Counted from the stretch's first letter, positions 35,371 through 48,150 are shown. The stretch: 64,000 nt of DNA from Porticoccus sp038143955 (GCA_038143955.1 JAYQMT010000004.1:62001-126000); one strand, 5' to 3'. The notes: a model not told the origin generated them from the sequence alone. Numbers and translations: made by a program.

Positions 35371-38300
35371 TAAGAATTGTTTAGTGTGATATCGTTAGCG
35401 CTGATAATTTCAAAATCATTGCTAAAATTAGTTGTAGACACAAAAGGTTTAGATTTTAAGGCCAAGCTGGCACCATCATCAACCCGATCAAAAAACCTTA
35501 TCGAAAAGCCTTCAAATGTTGATGGGGAGCTTAAGAGAGATACAGAGTCAGAGCTAGAATCAACATAACCTTCGCCAGTTGGAACTTTTGAGTATTTACC
35601 AGTTGCGACAAAAACCTGGGAAGATTTCGTGCCGTCTTCGATGTTACACCTGAAGAAAACGCAACCAGCAGGTATTGTAACCTCACCTGGAAGCGTGATT
35701 TGCGGGTCAGAATCACTGCAAATTATAAGACCTGGACAATTAGGCTTGATGATAATCGGGAAACCTGTGTTGTTGATTGATCCAGAATCAGGATTCTCTA
35801 TAAACTCTAAAATATTAAACTCTTTACCGAAAATTGAAAATGGATCTATTCCGTTATAACCAGCATTTAATTCTAGATTATCAGGGATGCCGTCTTGATC
35901 TAAATCATTTCCAGAAGTTGAGCCAAAGAAAGCTTCTTCGTTGATATCAATCCTTGTTCTATCTATATTGAGCACCGAATTTGGTTTAAAAAACTTAACC
36001 CCACCCGTATTTTTGACCAACAAACCCTCTCTGTTAGGGTAGAAAGAAAAATTTATCAAGCTAGAATTAATTGAACCCTCGCTACAACCCGATAAAATGG
36101 AGCCAGGATCAAAAGAAAATCCTACATTTGAAGCATAGGGGCCAGAGCCAGCATAGTTCGCCGAAGTTTCAAGCGGTTCTGGCAGTACATTATTATTTGC
36201 GTCTTTTAATTTGCCAAAAAAGATAGTTTCTTTATCTTCTACTTTTACAGTTTGACCTTCTTTGAAAAAGGTAAGATGAGTGCCTCCTCCCACAACCGTA
36301 TAATCAGTAAAAACCGCATCAGTCAAGGTTTCGCCCGAAGTAATATCACCACTTTGAGCAAGTACGAAATCATCAGAAACCCTTCTTATTTGCCACCTAG
36401 AAGGGCTTCCAGTGGTAGCTCTGATATAAATACTAGAACCTTCCCATCTATTGGAGTGTTTTTTGATTACGGTATCAAAAAGAACTCCTTCTTTGATGAT
36501 ATCGTATTGATCAGTTACCTGACCCTCCGTATCAGATCTAGGAGTAACAATCACTCCATCTTTAGCAGTAGTAATAGTATAAGGAAAGCCACTGGTATTT
36601 GTGGAGCCATCATCGATATCATCTAAATAAATTGAAATATCTGTATTTCCTCCTCCTGAGTCGGTAAAGTTACCTGACCCTCCGTATCCTGCAGAATTAT
36701 CTAATGGGTCTGGGATGCCATCACCATCCTGATCAATTAAATCCCCAAAAAATATTACAGAATCTTTTTCAAAAACCACTAAATTATTTGTATTAATTAC
36801 AGCAAGGGATCCATCCTGATTCAATTTAATTCCATTGTCTCTAGAAATAAAGCTACACTTGTGGTCTTTTGGATTTGATGTGCCTTTATCGCTTGAGAAA
36901 TTGCTAATATAACTGGATACATTAATTGTAGCGCCAGAATCACTGGTATATGGATCCCCGTTATATGTTATAGATTGATCAAATTCGTCAGGAATAACAT
37001 CTTGATCCTGATCAATCAAGGAATCTCCGAGAAATAAAACATGCTTATCTTGTACTAAAATATCTGTGTTAGATTTAAAAAACATCATTTCTCCTTCTGG
37101 CGAGATAGTAAGACCATCTTTAGTTGGAGTGTAATCATATGTAGCGCCTGATTTATTCAAAGAGCCAACGTCTGGGTTAACCAAATAAAGTGATATGTCT
37201 ACTGATACTCCATTGATAGTTGTGAATGTACCTGACCCAGGATACCCCGTATTAAAATCAAAAGGATCAGGTATTCCATCTTTATCTGTGTCAATCGGTA
37301 GATCTAAAACAGTCGAAGTTGAGAAGAAAACGCAACCCTTGCTTGGAACTTTTATAAATGTATTTTTATTAAAAAACTCAATTCTTCCAAAGTCATCTAC
37401 TATGTACCCACCTTTATGTATGTATAAATGATAAGTTAATGGCGAATTATTGATTGATCCATCATCCATGCTCGACAGTAGTGCGCTTGGTATAACCGTA
37501 CCATTGCTAGCAATAAAATCATTACCCGTTTTATAATTAGCGGTTAAATCAAATGTGTCGTTAGAAACGAAACTAAGTCCTGGGATTCTATCACTGTCTA
37601 GATCTGAAAGTGTTCCGAAGAATACGCAATAACCTGGCTGAACTAAAAGCTCTTCTCCTGCGTAAAAGAATCCTATTTCACCTTCTTGATTGTAATAAAC
37701 ACCATCTTGAGATACAAATATTTTAAATGGTCCACCCGAGTTGATAAAACCTGTAGAGCAGCCTGAGCCTAATATATTACGAGGATCAAAAGGCTCATCG
37801 ATAGTAATATTGGATCCTGGTATGGTGAAAGGGCCACCAGTATAATTGAGGTTAGTTTCTAATGGATCTGGAATACCATTGCTGTTTCCATCTATCATTG
37901 GACCAAAGAAAACAGTAGATCCTGTCTCTATATTGACATTAGAGCCCTTTTAAAGAAACCAAGCATTCCGTCTGGCATAAAAATTAAACCAGATTTATCG
38001 CTTATTAGATTAAAAGCTTTTGTATATTGATTTTCGGAGCCATCATCTATTGCGGTGAGTAATGTTGAGGGGTCTGTTGAGCTATCAAATAGACCTGTTC
38101 CTGGATACCCAGCACTTGTGTCGAAAATATTTGGAATACCATCGCCATCAGCGTCATGAAGAGAGAAACAATAAAAAAGAGTGGCCTTGGGAGGTAAAGA
38201 GATATCGATTGTTCCTTCAATTGGCAACTCAAAAACTGTTAATTCACCTTCGTCTGTAAAAAAGAATCCTGGAGTATTAACCGTGTGAACCTGATCTTTG

Positions 38301-38608
38301 TCGGTTAAATTTTGCACAACTTTTTTAATAGACCCTATATCAGAAGGATTTGGATCACACAAAACACCCGAAGGGGTTCTAAACTCTCCTCCTGTATATC
38401 GAATTTCAACATAAGGGTCAAATTCATCAGGAATTTCATCGCCATCAAAATCATAGCTATCTGGTGGCAGAACTAAAACGAATGGGTCATAGTATTCCCA
38501 TTTATTATCCTTGAATGTTCCAAGTAATTTTAATGGGATATTGTAATAAGAGGCTCCTGGATAAGGTTTACTCGGAAAAGAATTGACTGCGTAAATGCTG
38601 CTTAACAT
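35370..38608 (-). CDS. large repeat tail/virion protein with D.DGIPD calcium loops (frameshifted)
   Basis: About 1080 residues with one shift near 37925. Roughly nine modules of about 100 residues repeat a calcium-loop pattern (DADGDGIPNIFDTSAGYPGT, DTDKDGIPDPFDFN, DQDGDGIPDPLDNSAGYGGS), followed by strands ending CVFF(G/S)T or VIFFGD. This looks like a long, stalk-like calcium-stabilised structure. The N-terminus MLSSIYAVNSFPSKPYPGAS has no signal peptide. The C-terminus has a DVDDGASLALKSKP-like jelly-roll. Lying among fibre genes, it is probably a tail appendage. Confidence 0.68.
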
Positions 38609-38621
38609 ATTTAATATATCC

Positions 38622-38630
38622 TTATTACAC
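38622..38630 (-). promoter_or_regulatory. GTGTA element before a tail gene
   Basis: Minus strand GTGTAATAA, 13 bases before ATG 38608. Confidence 0.45.
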
Positions 38631-38654
38631 TTAAAAAAAAAATTTTTTACTAAG

Positions 38655-38936
38655 TTAAATTGATTTTAAAAATTCTTCTTCTATTCTTTCTTCTTCCTGA
38701 TCTAAAACCTCGGGCGCTGTATAGTCTATAATCTTGCTGGTGTCAATTAACGAACTGACATCATAATTTCCATCTAAAGCAACAAAGAATCCGTATCCGT
38801 CATTGTGCTCAATGACTTTAGAGTAAGTTTTTACCCTACCTTTTGGTAGGCCAAAGTGACTAGATAGGGAATTGTGAAGCTGATCTACGCTCTCTTTGTC
38901 TATATCTGTGTAAAATTTCACCAAGTAAAGCCCCAC
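38655..38936 (-). CDS. hypothetical tail-cluster protein (93 aa)
   Basis: Intact. MGLYLVKFYTDIDKESVDQL, KGRVKTYSKVIEHNDGYGFF and acidic EVLDQEEERIEEEFLKS. It overlaps the end of the LamG-like gene. Unknown, perhaps an assembly factor for its neighbours. Confidence 0.65.
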   Translation of the reverse strand: MGLYLVKFYTDIDKESVDQLHNSLSSHFGLPKGRVKTYSKVIEHNDGYGFFVALDGNYDVSSLIDTSKIIDYTAPEVLDQEEERIEEEFLKSI

Positions 38937-39960
38937 TTATCTGCTAGGTATTCACCTGCCGTATTAAAATCTTCTTCACCGAGAGATTCAGGCCAAATAA
39001 TTATTTCGCCAATTTCTCCACGATATTTGTGAGTAGAGTGAGTGCTATTTGTGCCAAGCCGTAATCCGCCCAAAGGAAGACTGTATGTATTTGAACCCGT
39101 ATGATATATAAAATCGTAGTCATTCGCACCTAAAGTCGACATGTTTCAAAACTACGCTGAGAACCCAAACTGGTCACGTGCCGCTGGTAATAGTCAAGCC
39201 TGCTGATGTTTGGGTTAGTCGCGACTCTAAATACTGACAAACTACACTCACCTTGATCGCCGTCATATCTATTAAGATATGTAGTGTTGATGCTAGCCAC
39301 AAATCTGTTGTACCAATATTTACTGCGATTATGATCACAACGGGGTGTAACAGAAATTCCATTCCATAACCCCAGCAGAGCCGTGTATGCCACATTATTA
39401 ATCCAGTAAATACTGTCCGTTGAACCATCAGGGGTTCTGGGTTGCGGTATTTGTCTGTGAACAACCATTATGGTTATTCCATTTGTATGAATCTTTTGAC
39501 GTTTCATCTCAATAGAAGGTTCTAAATATTGTGAACCATCAAATCGCCAAACAGGCAATCCATTAATTCTTGCATCTCCACTAGGAAGCGCATATGGTGT
39601 AGTGCCCGGAGCAGAAATAAGTGTGGGTTGCTGCAAGGCGGTATCTGACTCTATTTTTGCACCACCTGCCAGATCTTTGATTGCAGCTACAGACCCTCCA
39701 TTGCTTACAGGTAATCCATTTGAGTCTACCATACTTGTGCTAACAGTCGGGTCAAAGTGATGAAATGGTCGAGGCACTGGATCGGGTCCCAAGTAATAGT
39801 TGCCTAATGTTTTATCTGCGCTCCAATAGCTCCATTCTGTACCTTGAGAAATAAATAGCTTTTTAGTGTCTGTGGAGAAAGCCATCTCCCCGTCTGCGGA
39901 AGGAGGATTATTTAAGATATTCTCTTCTGTCGATTTCGTGTATGATGTAAATGTGGGCAT
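38918..39960 (-). CDS. concanavalin/LamG-like tail protein (frameshifted)
   Basis: About 347 residues. N-terminus MPTFTSYTKSTEENILNNPP and GEMAFSTDTKKLFISQGTEW is a phage-fibre style tag repeated in the next gene. A jelly-roll follows (RPFHHFDPTVSTSMVD, INGLPVWRFDGSQYLEPS). After a shift near 39140 it ends GGLRLGTNSTHSTHKYRGEI and GEIIIWPESLGEEDFNTAGE with YLADKWGF, the classic end of LamG-like domains. It probably binds host glycans. Confidence 0.72.
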
Positions 39961-39972
39961 TTTTCGTAGTAT

Positions 39973-40677
39973 TTAGTAATTTGTAATCATTGAGTATAAC
40001 TCATTATCGTTATTATCTAATCCTGTGTAAACAAGTAAAGCATTTTCTGTATTATAATAGTCAGGTTTTGGTGGAAATTTTAAAAAATAGTAATTTGCGC
40101 TGATATGCATCCAAGTTGGCGAGGTAAAAGTTATTACTTGATTATTATCACCACTTACTACGGCAGTTGCTCCAGCGGGCAAAGCCGATAGGGCGTCTAA
40201 TACATCAACGAAGTTTTGTGAGCCCTGCCAGTCGGGTGTGCCCCAGTTAGCTTGATCCATATCAAAGTAATAAGGTTGACCTGATGCATTCGCACTTAGT
40301 CGAGGACTAATAGTTTGACTAATGATGATGTCGTCCTCATCCATTCTAATTACATATATGCTGGTGCCGTTGTTAGCTGTTCCTTGAGAACTGCCTGGTG
40401 GATGCTCGAATTCTATTTTTGTGATATAGTCTTGTGTCTTTTTAAAGAACAAATCACCAGGACTTTTATCCTGCACTGCAAGAATCTCATCAAATGTACC
40501 ATAAAAAATATCAATTTCACCTGAATTATCTACAGATTCTGCTGCTGTAGGTGTGTATCGTGACCAGCCTGCCCCAGCGTACACAATGATTCGACCAGTA
40601 TCAGTCTCAAAATACATATCTCCTATATTTGGATTGAGTGGTCGATTATTTGACGTGGCTGTAAGTAGGCTACTCAT
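39973..40677 (-). CDS. tail-cluster protein (234 aa)
   Basis: Intact. MSSLLTATSNNRPLNPNIGD and MYFETDTGRIIVYAGAGWSR form the same N-terminal 'NPxxGDMYFxTDTxxxxVYxGxxW' module common on phage fibre proteins. The rest is beta-rich with no clear family (PPGSSQGTANNGTSIYVIRM). Probably a small fibre or baseplate-attached protein. Confidence 0.65.
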   Translation of the reverse strand: MSSLLTATSNNRPLNPNIGDMYFETDTGRIIVYAGAGWSRYTPTAAESVDNSGEIDIFYGTFDEILAVQDKSPGDLFFKKTQDYITKIEFEHPPGSSQGTANNGTSIYVIRMDEDDIIISQTISPRLSANASGQPYYFDMDQANWGTPDWQGSQNFVDVLDALSALPAGATAVVSGDNNQVITFTSPTWMHISANYYFLKFPPKPDYYNTENALLVYTGLDNNDNELYSMITNY

Positions 40678-40697
40678 AATTTTATTATTATAAAATA

Positions 40698-40706
40698 TAT
40701 ATACAC
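40698..40706 (-). promoter_or_regulatory. GTGTA element with a CTGACA -35
   Basis: Minus strand GTGTATATA, 20 bases before ATG 40677. Here the TATATA part also lies 17 bases after CTGACA, so this site combines both promoter patterns. Confidence 0.5.
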
Positions 40707-40728
40707 AATTATATGACTTGTGTCAGCG

Positions 40729-43700
40729 TTAATCATTTTTAAATTTTGACCACATTGTTCCGTCATAAACATATAGGTCTTGATCATCTAAGCCAAAAGC
40801 AATATTTACCTGTCCTGGAGATAGGTTTGGGGATGAAGCTAAAATATTATCCGAAAGATTGACCTCAACGTTAAATCTAGAATCGTCTGGGGTGGGTTCG
40901 TCGTCTGTATCATCATTCGAACTATCGCCTAGACTAATATCCAAATCAGTATCCCCCTCTAATAAGAATTCACCTGAGCCATAGCAAATCAATCTTACCA
41001 AGCCAAATTGCGCTCTTATCTTTGTTTTTGAATTTACATTGTTTAGTGTTACAGATGGGTCAGTAATGAAAGAGATTTCTCCTATACCTTTCTGCATGAT
41101 CTCACAATTGAAACCTATATTTAATCCAGAAGGTATTGTGATATCTGTAGCAGAAGAACTATCGAAGCTTAAAAACTTTCCATTATCAGAACCCTGAATT
41201 GTGTAATTCGTTATTGAGTAATCTTGGAAATGAAGGGAATTTCCATAAATTTCAGTACCCTGAAAATTTATGCTTTGAGCAGAGTTAGGATCAATAGGAC
41301 TTATCAAGAGTTCGCCTTGAGCACCGCTTGTAAAAGCAATATTCCCAACATTGATTCCTGAAGAATCTAAATTGCCCATCACTGTTATGTCTCCAGAAGT
41401 TGTTATATTTCCATCTTCAATACCAACATACCCGCTAGCTTCATTCCCTATGATGACTTCTTTTTCGAAATATCAACTACAAGAGGAGTAGACTTCTCCT
41501 TGAGTAAATAAATCTCCATCTTCAATGATTACAAAGCCTTCATCTTCTTGACCTACGACAATTTCTTCAGTATAATGACCTGAATCAGAATCTAATGCGT
41601 GGAAAAATCCACTAGACCCACTGAGTACATTTGTGATGGAATTATAAGTTAAGTTAACTGATCCAGTTAATTTACCTCCTTGAACAAACTGAACGTTTTG
41701 ATTAAAGTCAATGCTGTTATCTACAGTGACTGTAAGAAAATTTTGAACAGAGGTGAATTCTGTATTCAGATTATCAATTTGATCTGCCAAAGAAAGGAAA
41801 CTTGCGAAGCTGGCTCCACTCAGATTGTCTATATGCTCATGTAAATGCTTTCCAGTTTCTGCAAGATCTCCACTGACAGTATCTATGTGTCCGTGCAGAT
41901 GGCGATCTACGCTTTCGATATAATCGAAAAGATGTTCACCTGTTACTTTTAAATCGTCTGATACAGAAAGGAAGCTAGCGAAAGTTTGTCCGCTAAGATT
42001 ATCAATATAATCAAACAAGTAGCTTCCTGTTGCGTCTAAGTCTCCTCCTTGACCTTGACCGATCAGAGTCGTTAAATTTCCACTAACATTATCTATAAAA
42101 TTGTAGAGAAAGTCTCCAGTATCACGCAAATCTTCTGATACAGAAAGGAAGCTAGCGAAAGTTTGTCCGCTAAGATTATTGATATGCTCATGCAAATGCT
42201 GGCCAGTTGCATCAAGCTTTCCAGCTTGATCTTGATCTAGACCAGAAATTTCTAGATAAAGCTTGGAAAATGTAGATAAAGACTTGCCTTTGAAAACGTC
42301 AAGTTCACCACTTAAAGAAAGAAGATCGCCACTGACTGTATCAACTCTTTCGTGTAAAAAAAGGTCTTCGCTGTCAATATAGCCAAGCAAATAACTTCCT
42401 GTTTCCTGTAATTGACCAGAAGTATTTGCATCTAGACCAGAAATTTCTAGATAAAGCTTGGAAAATGTAGATAAAGACTTGCCTTTGAAAACGTCAACTT
42501 CACCACTCAATGAAAGTAAATCGCCACTTACGGTATCTACCTTACCATGCAAAAGGTCATCTTTGCTGTCGATGTAATCAAGCAAAAAGCTTCCTGTTTG
42601 TTCTAACGCACCACTAAGGTGATCAATATAACCTAAAAGATATTGACCTGTTTCAACAAGATTACCTGCGTCGCTAGAGTTAAATGAATCTTTTAGATAG
42701 CCACTAACATTATCAATATAATCAAGCAAGTAGCTTCCTGTTGCGTCTAAGTCTCCTCCTTGACCTTGACCGATCAGAGTCGTTAAATTTCCACTAACAT
42801 TATCTATAAAATTGTAGAGAAAGTCTCAGTATCACGCAAATCTTCTGATACAGAAAGGAAGCTAGCGAAAGTTTGTCCGCTAAGATTATCGATATGCTCA
42901 TGCAAATGCTGGCCAGTTGCATCAAGCTTTCCAGCTTGATCTTGATCGATAAAAGTCGTTAGATCACCGCTGACATTACCTATAAAATTGTACAGGAAGT
43001 CTCCAGTTTCCAGCAAATCTTCTGATAAAGAAAGAAAGCTAGCGAAAGTTTGTCCGCTAAGATTATCGATGCAAATGCTCTCCTGTTTTTGCACTAAATC
43101 TCCGCTCAACGCAAGATGCTCATCAATGATACTCTGAGATAAATCTCCGCTAACTTGATCAATAAGACCTTCCAGTAGAGTTCCTGTATTCAGTAGATCC
43201 CCACTGAGAATAACATCTCGCAGCCTTTCTGTTGTGATTGATTCTTTTAAATCATTAGACAACGAGGAGAAAAGTAAGAGTTTGCTTAAATCGTTAATGT
43301 GGCTGTATAGGTACTGACCAGTTGCATCTAGTTTTTCAGCTGTCTTGATCGATAAAGTCGTTAGATCACCGCTGACATTACCTATAAAATTGTACAGGAA
43401 GTCTCCAGTTTCCAGCAAATCTTCTGATAAAGAAAGAAAGCTAGCGAAAGTTTGTCCGCTAAGATTATCGATATGCTCATGCAAATGCTCTCCTGTTTGC
43501 ACTAAATCTCCGCTCAACACGACATCACGAAGATGCTCATCAATGATACTCTGAGATAAATCTCCGCTAACTTGATCAATAAGACCTTCCAGTAGAGTTC
43601 CTGTATTCAGTAGATCCCCACTGAGAATAACATCTCGCAGCCTTTCTGTTGTGATTGATTCTTTTAAATCATTAGACAACGAGAGAAAACTTGCAAGAGT

Positions 43701-46700
43701 TTGCCCGCTTAAATCGTTAATGTGGCTGTATAGGTACTGACCAGTTGCATCTAGTTTTTCCAGCTTGATCTTGATCGATAAAAGTCGTTAGATCACCGCT
43801 GACATTACCTATAAAATTGTACAGGAAGTCTCCAGTTTCCAGCAAATCTTCTGATAAAGAAAGAAAGCTAGCGAAAGTTTGTCCGCTAAGATTATCGATA
43901 TGCTCATGCAAATGCTCTCCTGTTTGCACTAAATCTCCGCTCAACACGACATCACGAAGATGCTCATCAATGATACTCTGAGATAAATCTCCGCTAACTT
44001 GATCAATAAGACCTTCCAGTAGAGTGCCTGTATTCAGTAGATCCCCACTGAGAATAACATCGCGCAACCTTTCTGTTGTGATTGATCCTTTTAAATCATT
44101 AGACAACAGAGAGAAAACTTGCAAGAGTTTGCCCGCTTAAATCGTTAATGTGGCTGTATAGGTACTGACCAGTTGCATCTAGTTTTTCAGCTTGATCTTG
44201 ATCGATAAAAAGTCGTTAGATCACCGCTGACATTGCCTATAAAATTGTAAAGAAAGTCTCCAGTTTCCAGCAAATCTTCTGATAAAGAAAGAAAGCTAGC
44301 GAAAGTTTTACCACTAAGATCATCAATATGGTTATGTAAATACCTTCCAGTTTCTGCAAGATCTCCGCCATCAGATGATGGATTTGAGTATAATTCAGAA
44401 AAAGTTGCTAGCGCTTTACCTTTAAAGACATCTATCTGCCCGCTTAAATCTAATAAATCTTCGCTAACTTCATCAACCCGATTATGTAAAATTTGATCTT
44501 GGTCGTCGATGTAGCTAATTAGGTAGCCGCCTGTTTCCTGTAGTGCCCCACTAAGATCATCTATATGGTAGTGTAGGTGCTGCCCTGTCTCAATTAAATT
44601 AACACTTAGGTCATCAATATAGCTATATAGTAAACTGCCTGTATTGGATAAATCTTTATTTAAAGAAAGAAAGCTGGCCAGCGTCTGACCGCTTAAATTG
44701 TCTATATGCTCATGCAAATGCTCTCCTGTTTGCACTAAATCTCCGCTCAACACGACATCACGAAGATGCTCATTAATGATGCTCTGAGATAAATCTCCGC
44801 TAACTTGATCAATAAGACCTTCCAGTAGAGTTCCTGTATTCAGTAGATCCCCACTGAGAATAACATCTCGCAGCCTTTCTGTTGTGATTGATTCTTTTAA
44901 ATCATTAGACAACGAGAGAAAACTTGCAAGAGTTTGCCCGCTTAACGAATCTATTTTTGTATCTAGAAAATCACCCGTAGCAATTAAATTGCCGCTTAAA
45001 TCGTTAATGTGGCTGTATAGGTACTGACCAGTTGCATCTAGTTTTTCCAGCTTGATCTTGATCGATAAAAGTCGTTAGATCACCGCTGACATTACCTATA
45101 AAATTGTACAGGAAGTCTCCAGTTTCAGCAAATCTTCTGATAAAGAAAGAAAAGCTAGCGAAAGTTTGTCCGCTAAGATTATCGATATGCTCATGCAAAT
45201 GCTCTCCTGTTTGCACTAAATCTCCGCTCAACACGACATCACGAAGATGCTCATCAATGATACTCTGAGATAAATCTCCGCTAACTTGATCAATAAGACC
45301 TTCCAGTAGAGTGCCTGTATTCAGTAGATCCCCACTGAGAATAACATCGCGCAACCTTTCTGTTGTGATTGATTCTACGAGCTCTCCACTAACAGTATCT
45401 ATGTGTCCGTGCAAATGGCGATCCACGCTTTCGATATAATCGAAAAGATGTTCGCCAGTCACTTTTAAATCACTAGATAATGAAAGGAAGCTTGCAAGAG
45501 TTTGCCCGCTTAAATCGTTAATGTGGCTGTATAGGTACTGACCAGTTGCATCTAGTTTTCCAGCTTGATCTTGATCGATAAAAGTCGTTAGATCACCGCT
45601 GACATTGCCTATAAAATTGTAAAGAAAGTCTCAGTTTCCAGCAAATCTTCTGATAAAGAAAGAAAGCTAGCGAAAGTTTTACCACTAAGATCATCAATAT
45701 GGTTATGTAAATACCTTCCAGTTTCTGCAAGATCTCCGCCATCAGATGATGGATTTGAGTATAATTCAGAAAAAGTTGCTAGCGCTTTACCTTTAAAGAC
45801 ATCTATCTGCCCGCTTAAATCTAATAAATCTTCGCTAACTTCATCAACCCGATTATGTAAAATTTGATCTTGGTCGTCGATGTAGCTAATTAGGTAGCCG
45901 CCTGTTTCCTGTAGTGCCCCACTAAGATCATCTATATGGTAGTGTAGGTGTTGCCCTGTCTCAATTAAATTAACACTTAGGTCATCAATATAGCTATATA
46001 GTAAACTGCCTGTATTGGATAAATCTTTATTTAAAGAAAGAAAGCTGGCCAGCGTCTGACCGCTTAAATTATCTATATGCTCGTGAAGATGATTTCCAGT
46101 TTCAATCAAATGACCACTTAAGACAACATCTCTCAAATGTTCGTCAACAATACTTTGGGATAAATCCCCACTGATTTCATCTATTAGCCTTTGTAATAGC
46201 GCGCCAGTGTTTATTAGATTACCACTAATAATGATATCGCGAAGCTTTTCGGTAGTTATTGACTCTGCGAGATCACCACTGACTAAATTTATGCTATTTG
46301 ATAAAGAAAGAAAACTTGCTAAAGTTTTACCACTAAGACTGTCAATATCCCCACTTAAGATATCTACGTATTCGTGAACGTGATCATGCAGATCACTATC
46401 CATACCATCAAAAGATCCTGACAAACCAGAAAGATCATTTGATAAAGAAAGAAAACTAGCCAAAGCTTTTCCGCTTAAATCATCAATATGTTTATGTAAG
46501 TGCTCTCCAGTCTCTATTAAATCGCCACTTAGTACTACATCTCGGAGATGTTCAGTTTTTATGCTTTCAGCTAAGTCTCCACTAATTTCGTGGATAAGCC
46601 TTTCTAATAAAGATCCCGTGTTAAGTAAATCTCCACTAACTATAATGTCACGTAAGTGATTTTCAGTGAGAGAATGAATTAAATTCCCACTAACATCCGT

Positions 46701-46913
46701 AATATAATCATATAAAAAGTCACCTGTAGATATCAGATTTCCGCTTACAATATCAATGCGATCATCGAAAGGATTTTCAAAGTCAGAAAGTATCGAAGAC
46801 TTTAAGTCATCAAAACTAACTTTAAAATTTTCAAAATCAGTGGCAACAACAAATTCATGGCTAAAATCTGGGATTGCCGCAGGTAACTCTGTTATCTTTT
46901 TGTTGTTAGCCAT
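40729..46913 (-). CDS. giant repetitive tail fibre, about 2060 aa (frameshifted)
   Basis: Seven same-strand open stretches (45609-46913 down to 40729-41382) join across single-base shifts. N-terminal module: MANNKKITELPAAIPDFSHE. The shaft repeats short helical units such as LETGDFLYNFIGNVSGDLT, TGEHLHEHIDNLSGQTFASF and LLNTGTLLEGLIDQVSGDLS, a hydrophobic pattern fit for a trimeric coiled-coil stalk. The C-terminal region (41473 to 40729) is beta-rich (FVIIEDGDLFTQGEV, GIEDGNITTSGDI) and ends with a short fibre tip: FGLDDQDLYVYDGTMWSKFK. The exact number of repeats is doubtful because repeats of this kind are prone to misassembly. Confidence 0.75.
43080..46080 (-). repeat. nested long direct repeats in the fibre gene
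   Basis: A 420-base unit (140 codons) is tandemly repeated at about 43138, 43559 and 43980, and parts of it recur at 44791 and 45269. A second block of about 500 bases at 44200-44700 recurs at 45610-46080. Copies are almost identical, differing mostly by single-base indels (for example GTCTCC versus GTCTC). Confidence 0.85.
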
Positions 46914-46932
46914 GCTGAGGCAATTCTATTTT

Positions 46933-48111
46933 TTAAGACTCTAGCTTTTTTAGTCTTTTCTTTAAGTCTGAGTTTTCGTCTGATAATTCAAGTACAGATT
47001 GAATAAGGAGAGGTATGATTTTATGGTATTCGACTTCTAGGTATTCTTTGTTTTTTCTGACAGCGGAAGGGATCACTTTTTCTACATCTTGAGCTATAAC
47101 ACCGACATCATGTTTACCAATTAAAGATTTTTGTGCTTTTTTGCTCCATTCAAATTCAACCCCACGGATTGAGCTTAATTTTTCGATTGCACTTTTTATC
47201 GTTGTAACATTATCTTTTAAAAGTAGATCGGAACTAAAGAAAGAATCTTCTGATGGCTGCGCGTTAATCCATGCAGAAGCAGTGCTATCCCAAACTAAAA
47301 CATCTCCGTCATTAGTGTCTGAAATAGTTGTATCGGTTAAGGCTGATAAAGTATCGACGCCCCCGCCTCCACTTCCAGCTTGACTTACTAAGTCGTTTAC
47401 TATATCTTGCAATGTTTGAGTATTTGGGGCTGCTCCAAAAGTTATTTTAGAAGTATCTATGAAATTTGCTGTATCACCAAAAACTGTTGGTCCGTTTAAG
47501 GTTGATATATTAGTAAAAGTTGCTGGCTGATTGAAAGTTGCTGGCTGATTGAAAGTTGCTGCCCCTAAAAAATTTGCTGTATCATTAAAAAGCGTTGGAC
47601 CACCAAAAGAAGAGTTCGTAGTCGATTTAGTTTCAAAAAAAGATCCATCAATCGTAGTGCTTGAAAGCGAAGACTCTCCTTTAACAATAAAATCATTAGT
47701 AACTTCTACCCCTCCATTTTCATTTATACTAAGCTTTGTTTCGCCGCCTTGCTGAAAATTAACTTCGCGATTGTCATCTTGATCCGTACCACCAAAGCTA
47801 ATATCAGTATCTCCGCCTTCTACTACTTGGCCGCCACCAGGGATTTCAAAACCAGTCAAAACTGGCTGACCACTTACAAGAAGCGCTGAAGTAAAATTAC
47901 CGGTACCTGCGCTAAGTATTCCAATATCAGCCGACTCTGCAGAAATTAAAGTTGCGCTTTGAGATAGAATTGCATCTGATAAATCTGTAAAAGGAACTTT
48001 GTAGTTAGCTGAATCAGAGATACCAGCTTCTCCGCTTGAAACAATGTAATAAGTTTGTTCATCCTGAATTCCAGGAAAAATAGGGAACTCTGAAATTTTT
48101 TTATCTGCCAT
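46933..48111 (-). CDS. tail fibre with S74 chaperone (about 392 aa)
   Basis: Start at ATG 48111 (MADKKISEFPIFPGIQDEQT); an in-frame GTG at 48126 falls inside the GTGTA element and is less likely. Beta-rich shaft with short repeats (FNQPATFNQPATFTNISTLN), then S74: FFSSDLLLKDNVTTIKSAIE, VEFEWSKKAQKSLI, GKHDVGVIAQDVEKVIPSAV and YHKIIPLLIQSVLELSDENS with a coiled-coil end. Intact. The chaperone is closely similar to that at 34159-35346. Confidence 0.85.
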   Translation of the reverse strand: MADKKISEFPIFPGIQDEQTYYIVSSGEAGISDSANYKVPFTDLSDAILSQSATLISAESADIGILSAGTGNFTSALLVSGQPVLTGFEIPGGGQVVEGGDTDISFGGTDQDDNREVNFQQGGETKLSINENGGVEVTNDFIVKGESSLSSTTIDGSFFETKSTTNSSFGGPTLFNDTANFLGAATFNQPATFNQPATFTNISTLNGPTVFGDTANFIDTSKITFGAAPNTQTLQDIVNDLVSQAGSGGGGVDTLSALTDTTISDTNDGDVLVWDSTASAWINAQPSEDSFFSSDLLLKDNVTTIKSAIEKLSSIRGVEFEWSKKAQKSLIGKHDVGVIAQDVEKVIPSAVRKNKEYLEVEYHKIIPLLIQSVLELSDENSDLKKRLKKLES

Positions 48112-48117
48112 AATAAG

Positions 48118-48126
48118 TTTATACAC
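48118..48126 (-). promoter_or_regulatory. GTGTA element before a fibre gene
   Basis: Minus strand GTGTATAAA, 6 bases before ATG 48111. Confidence 0.45.
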
Positions 48127-48150
48127 ATATTACGGCTGTATATTATATAT

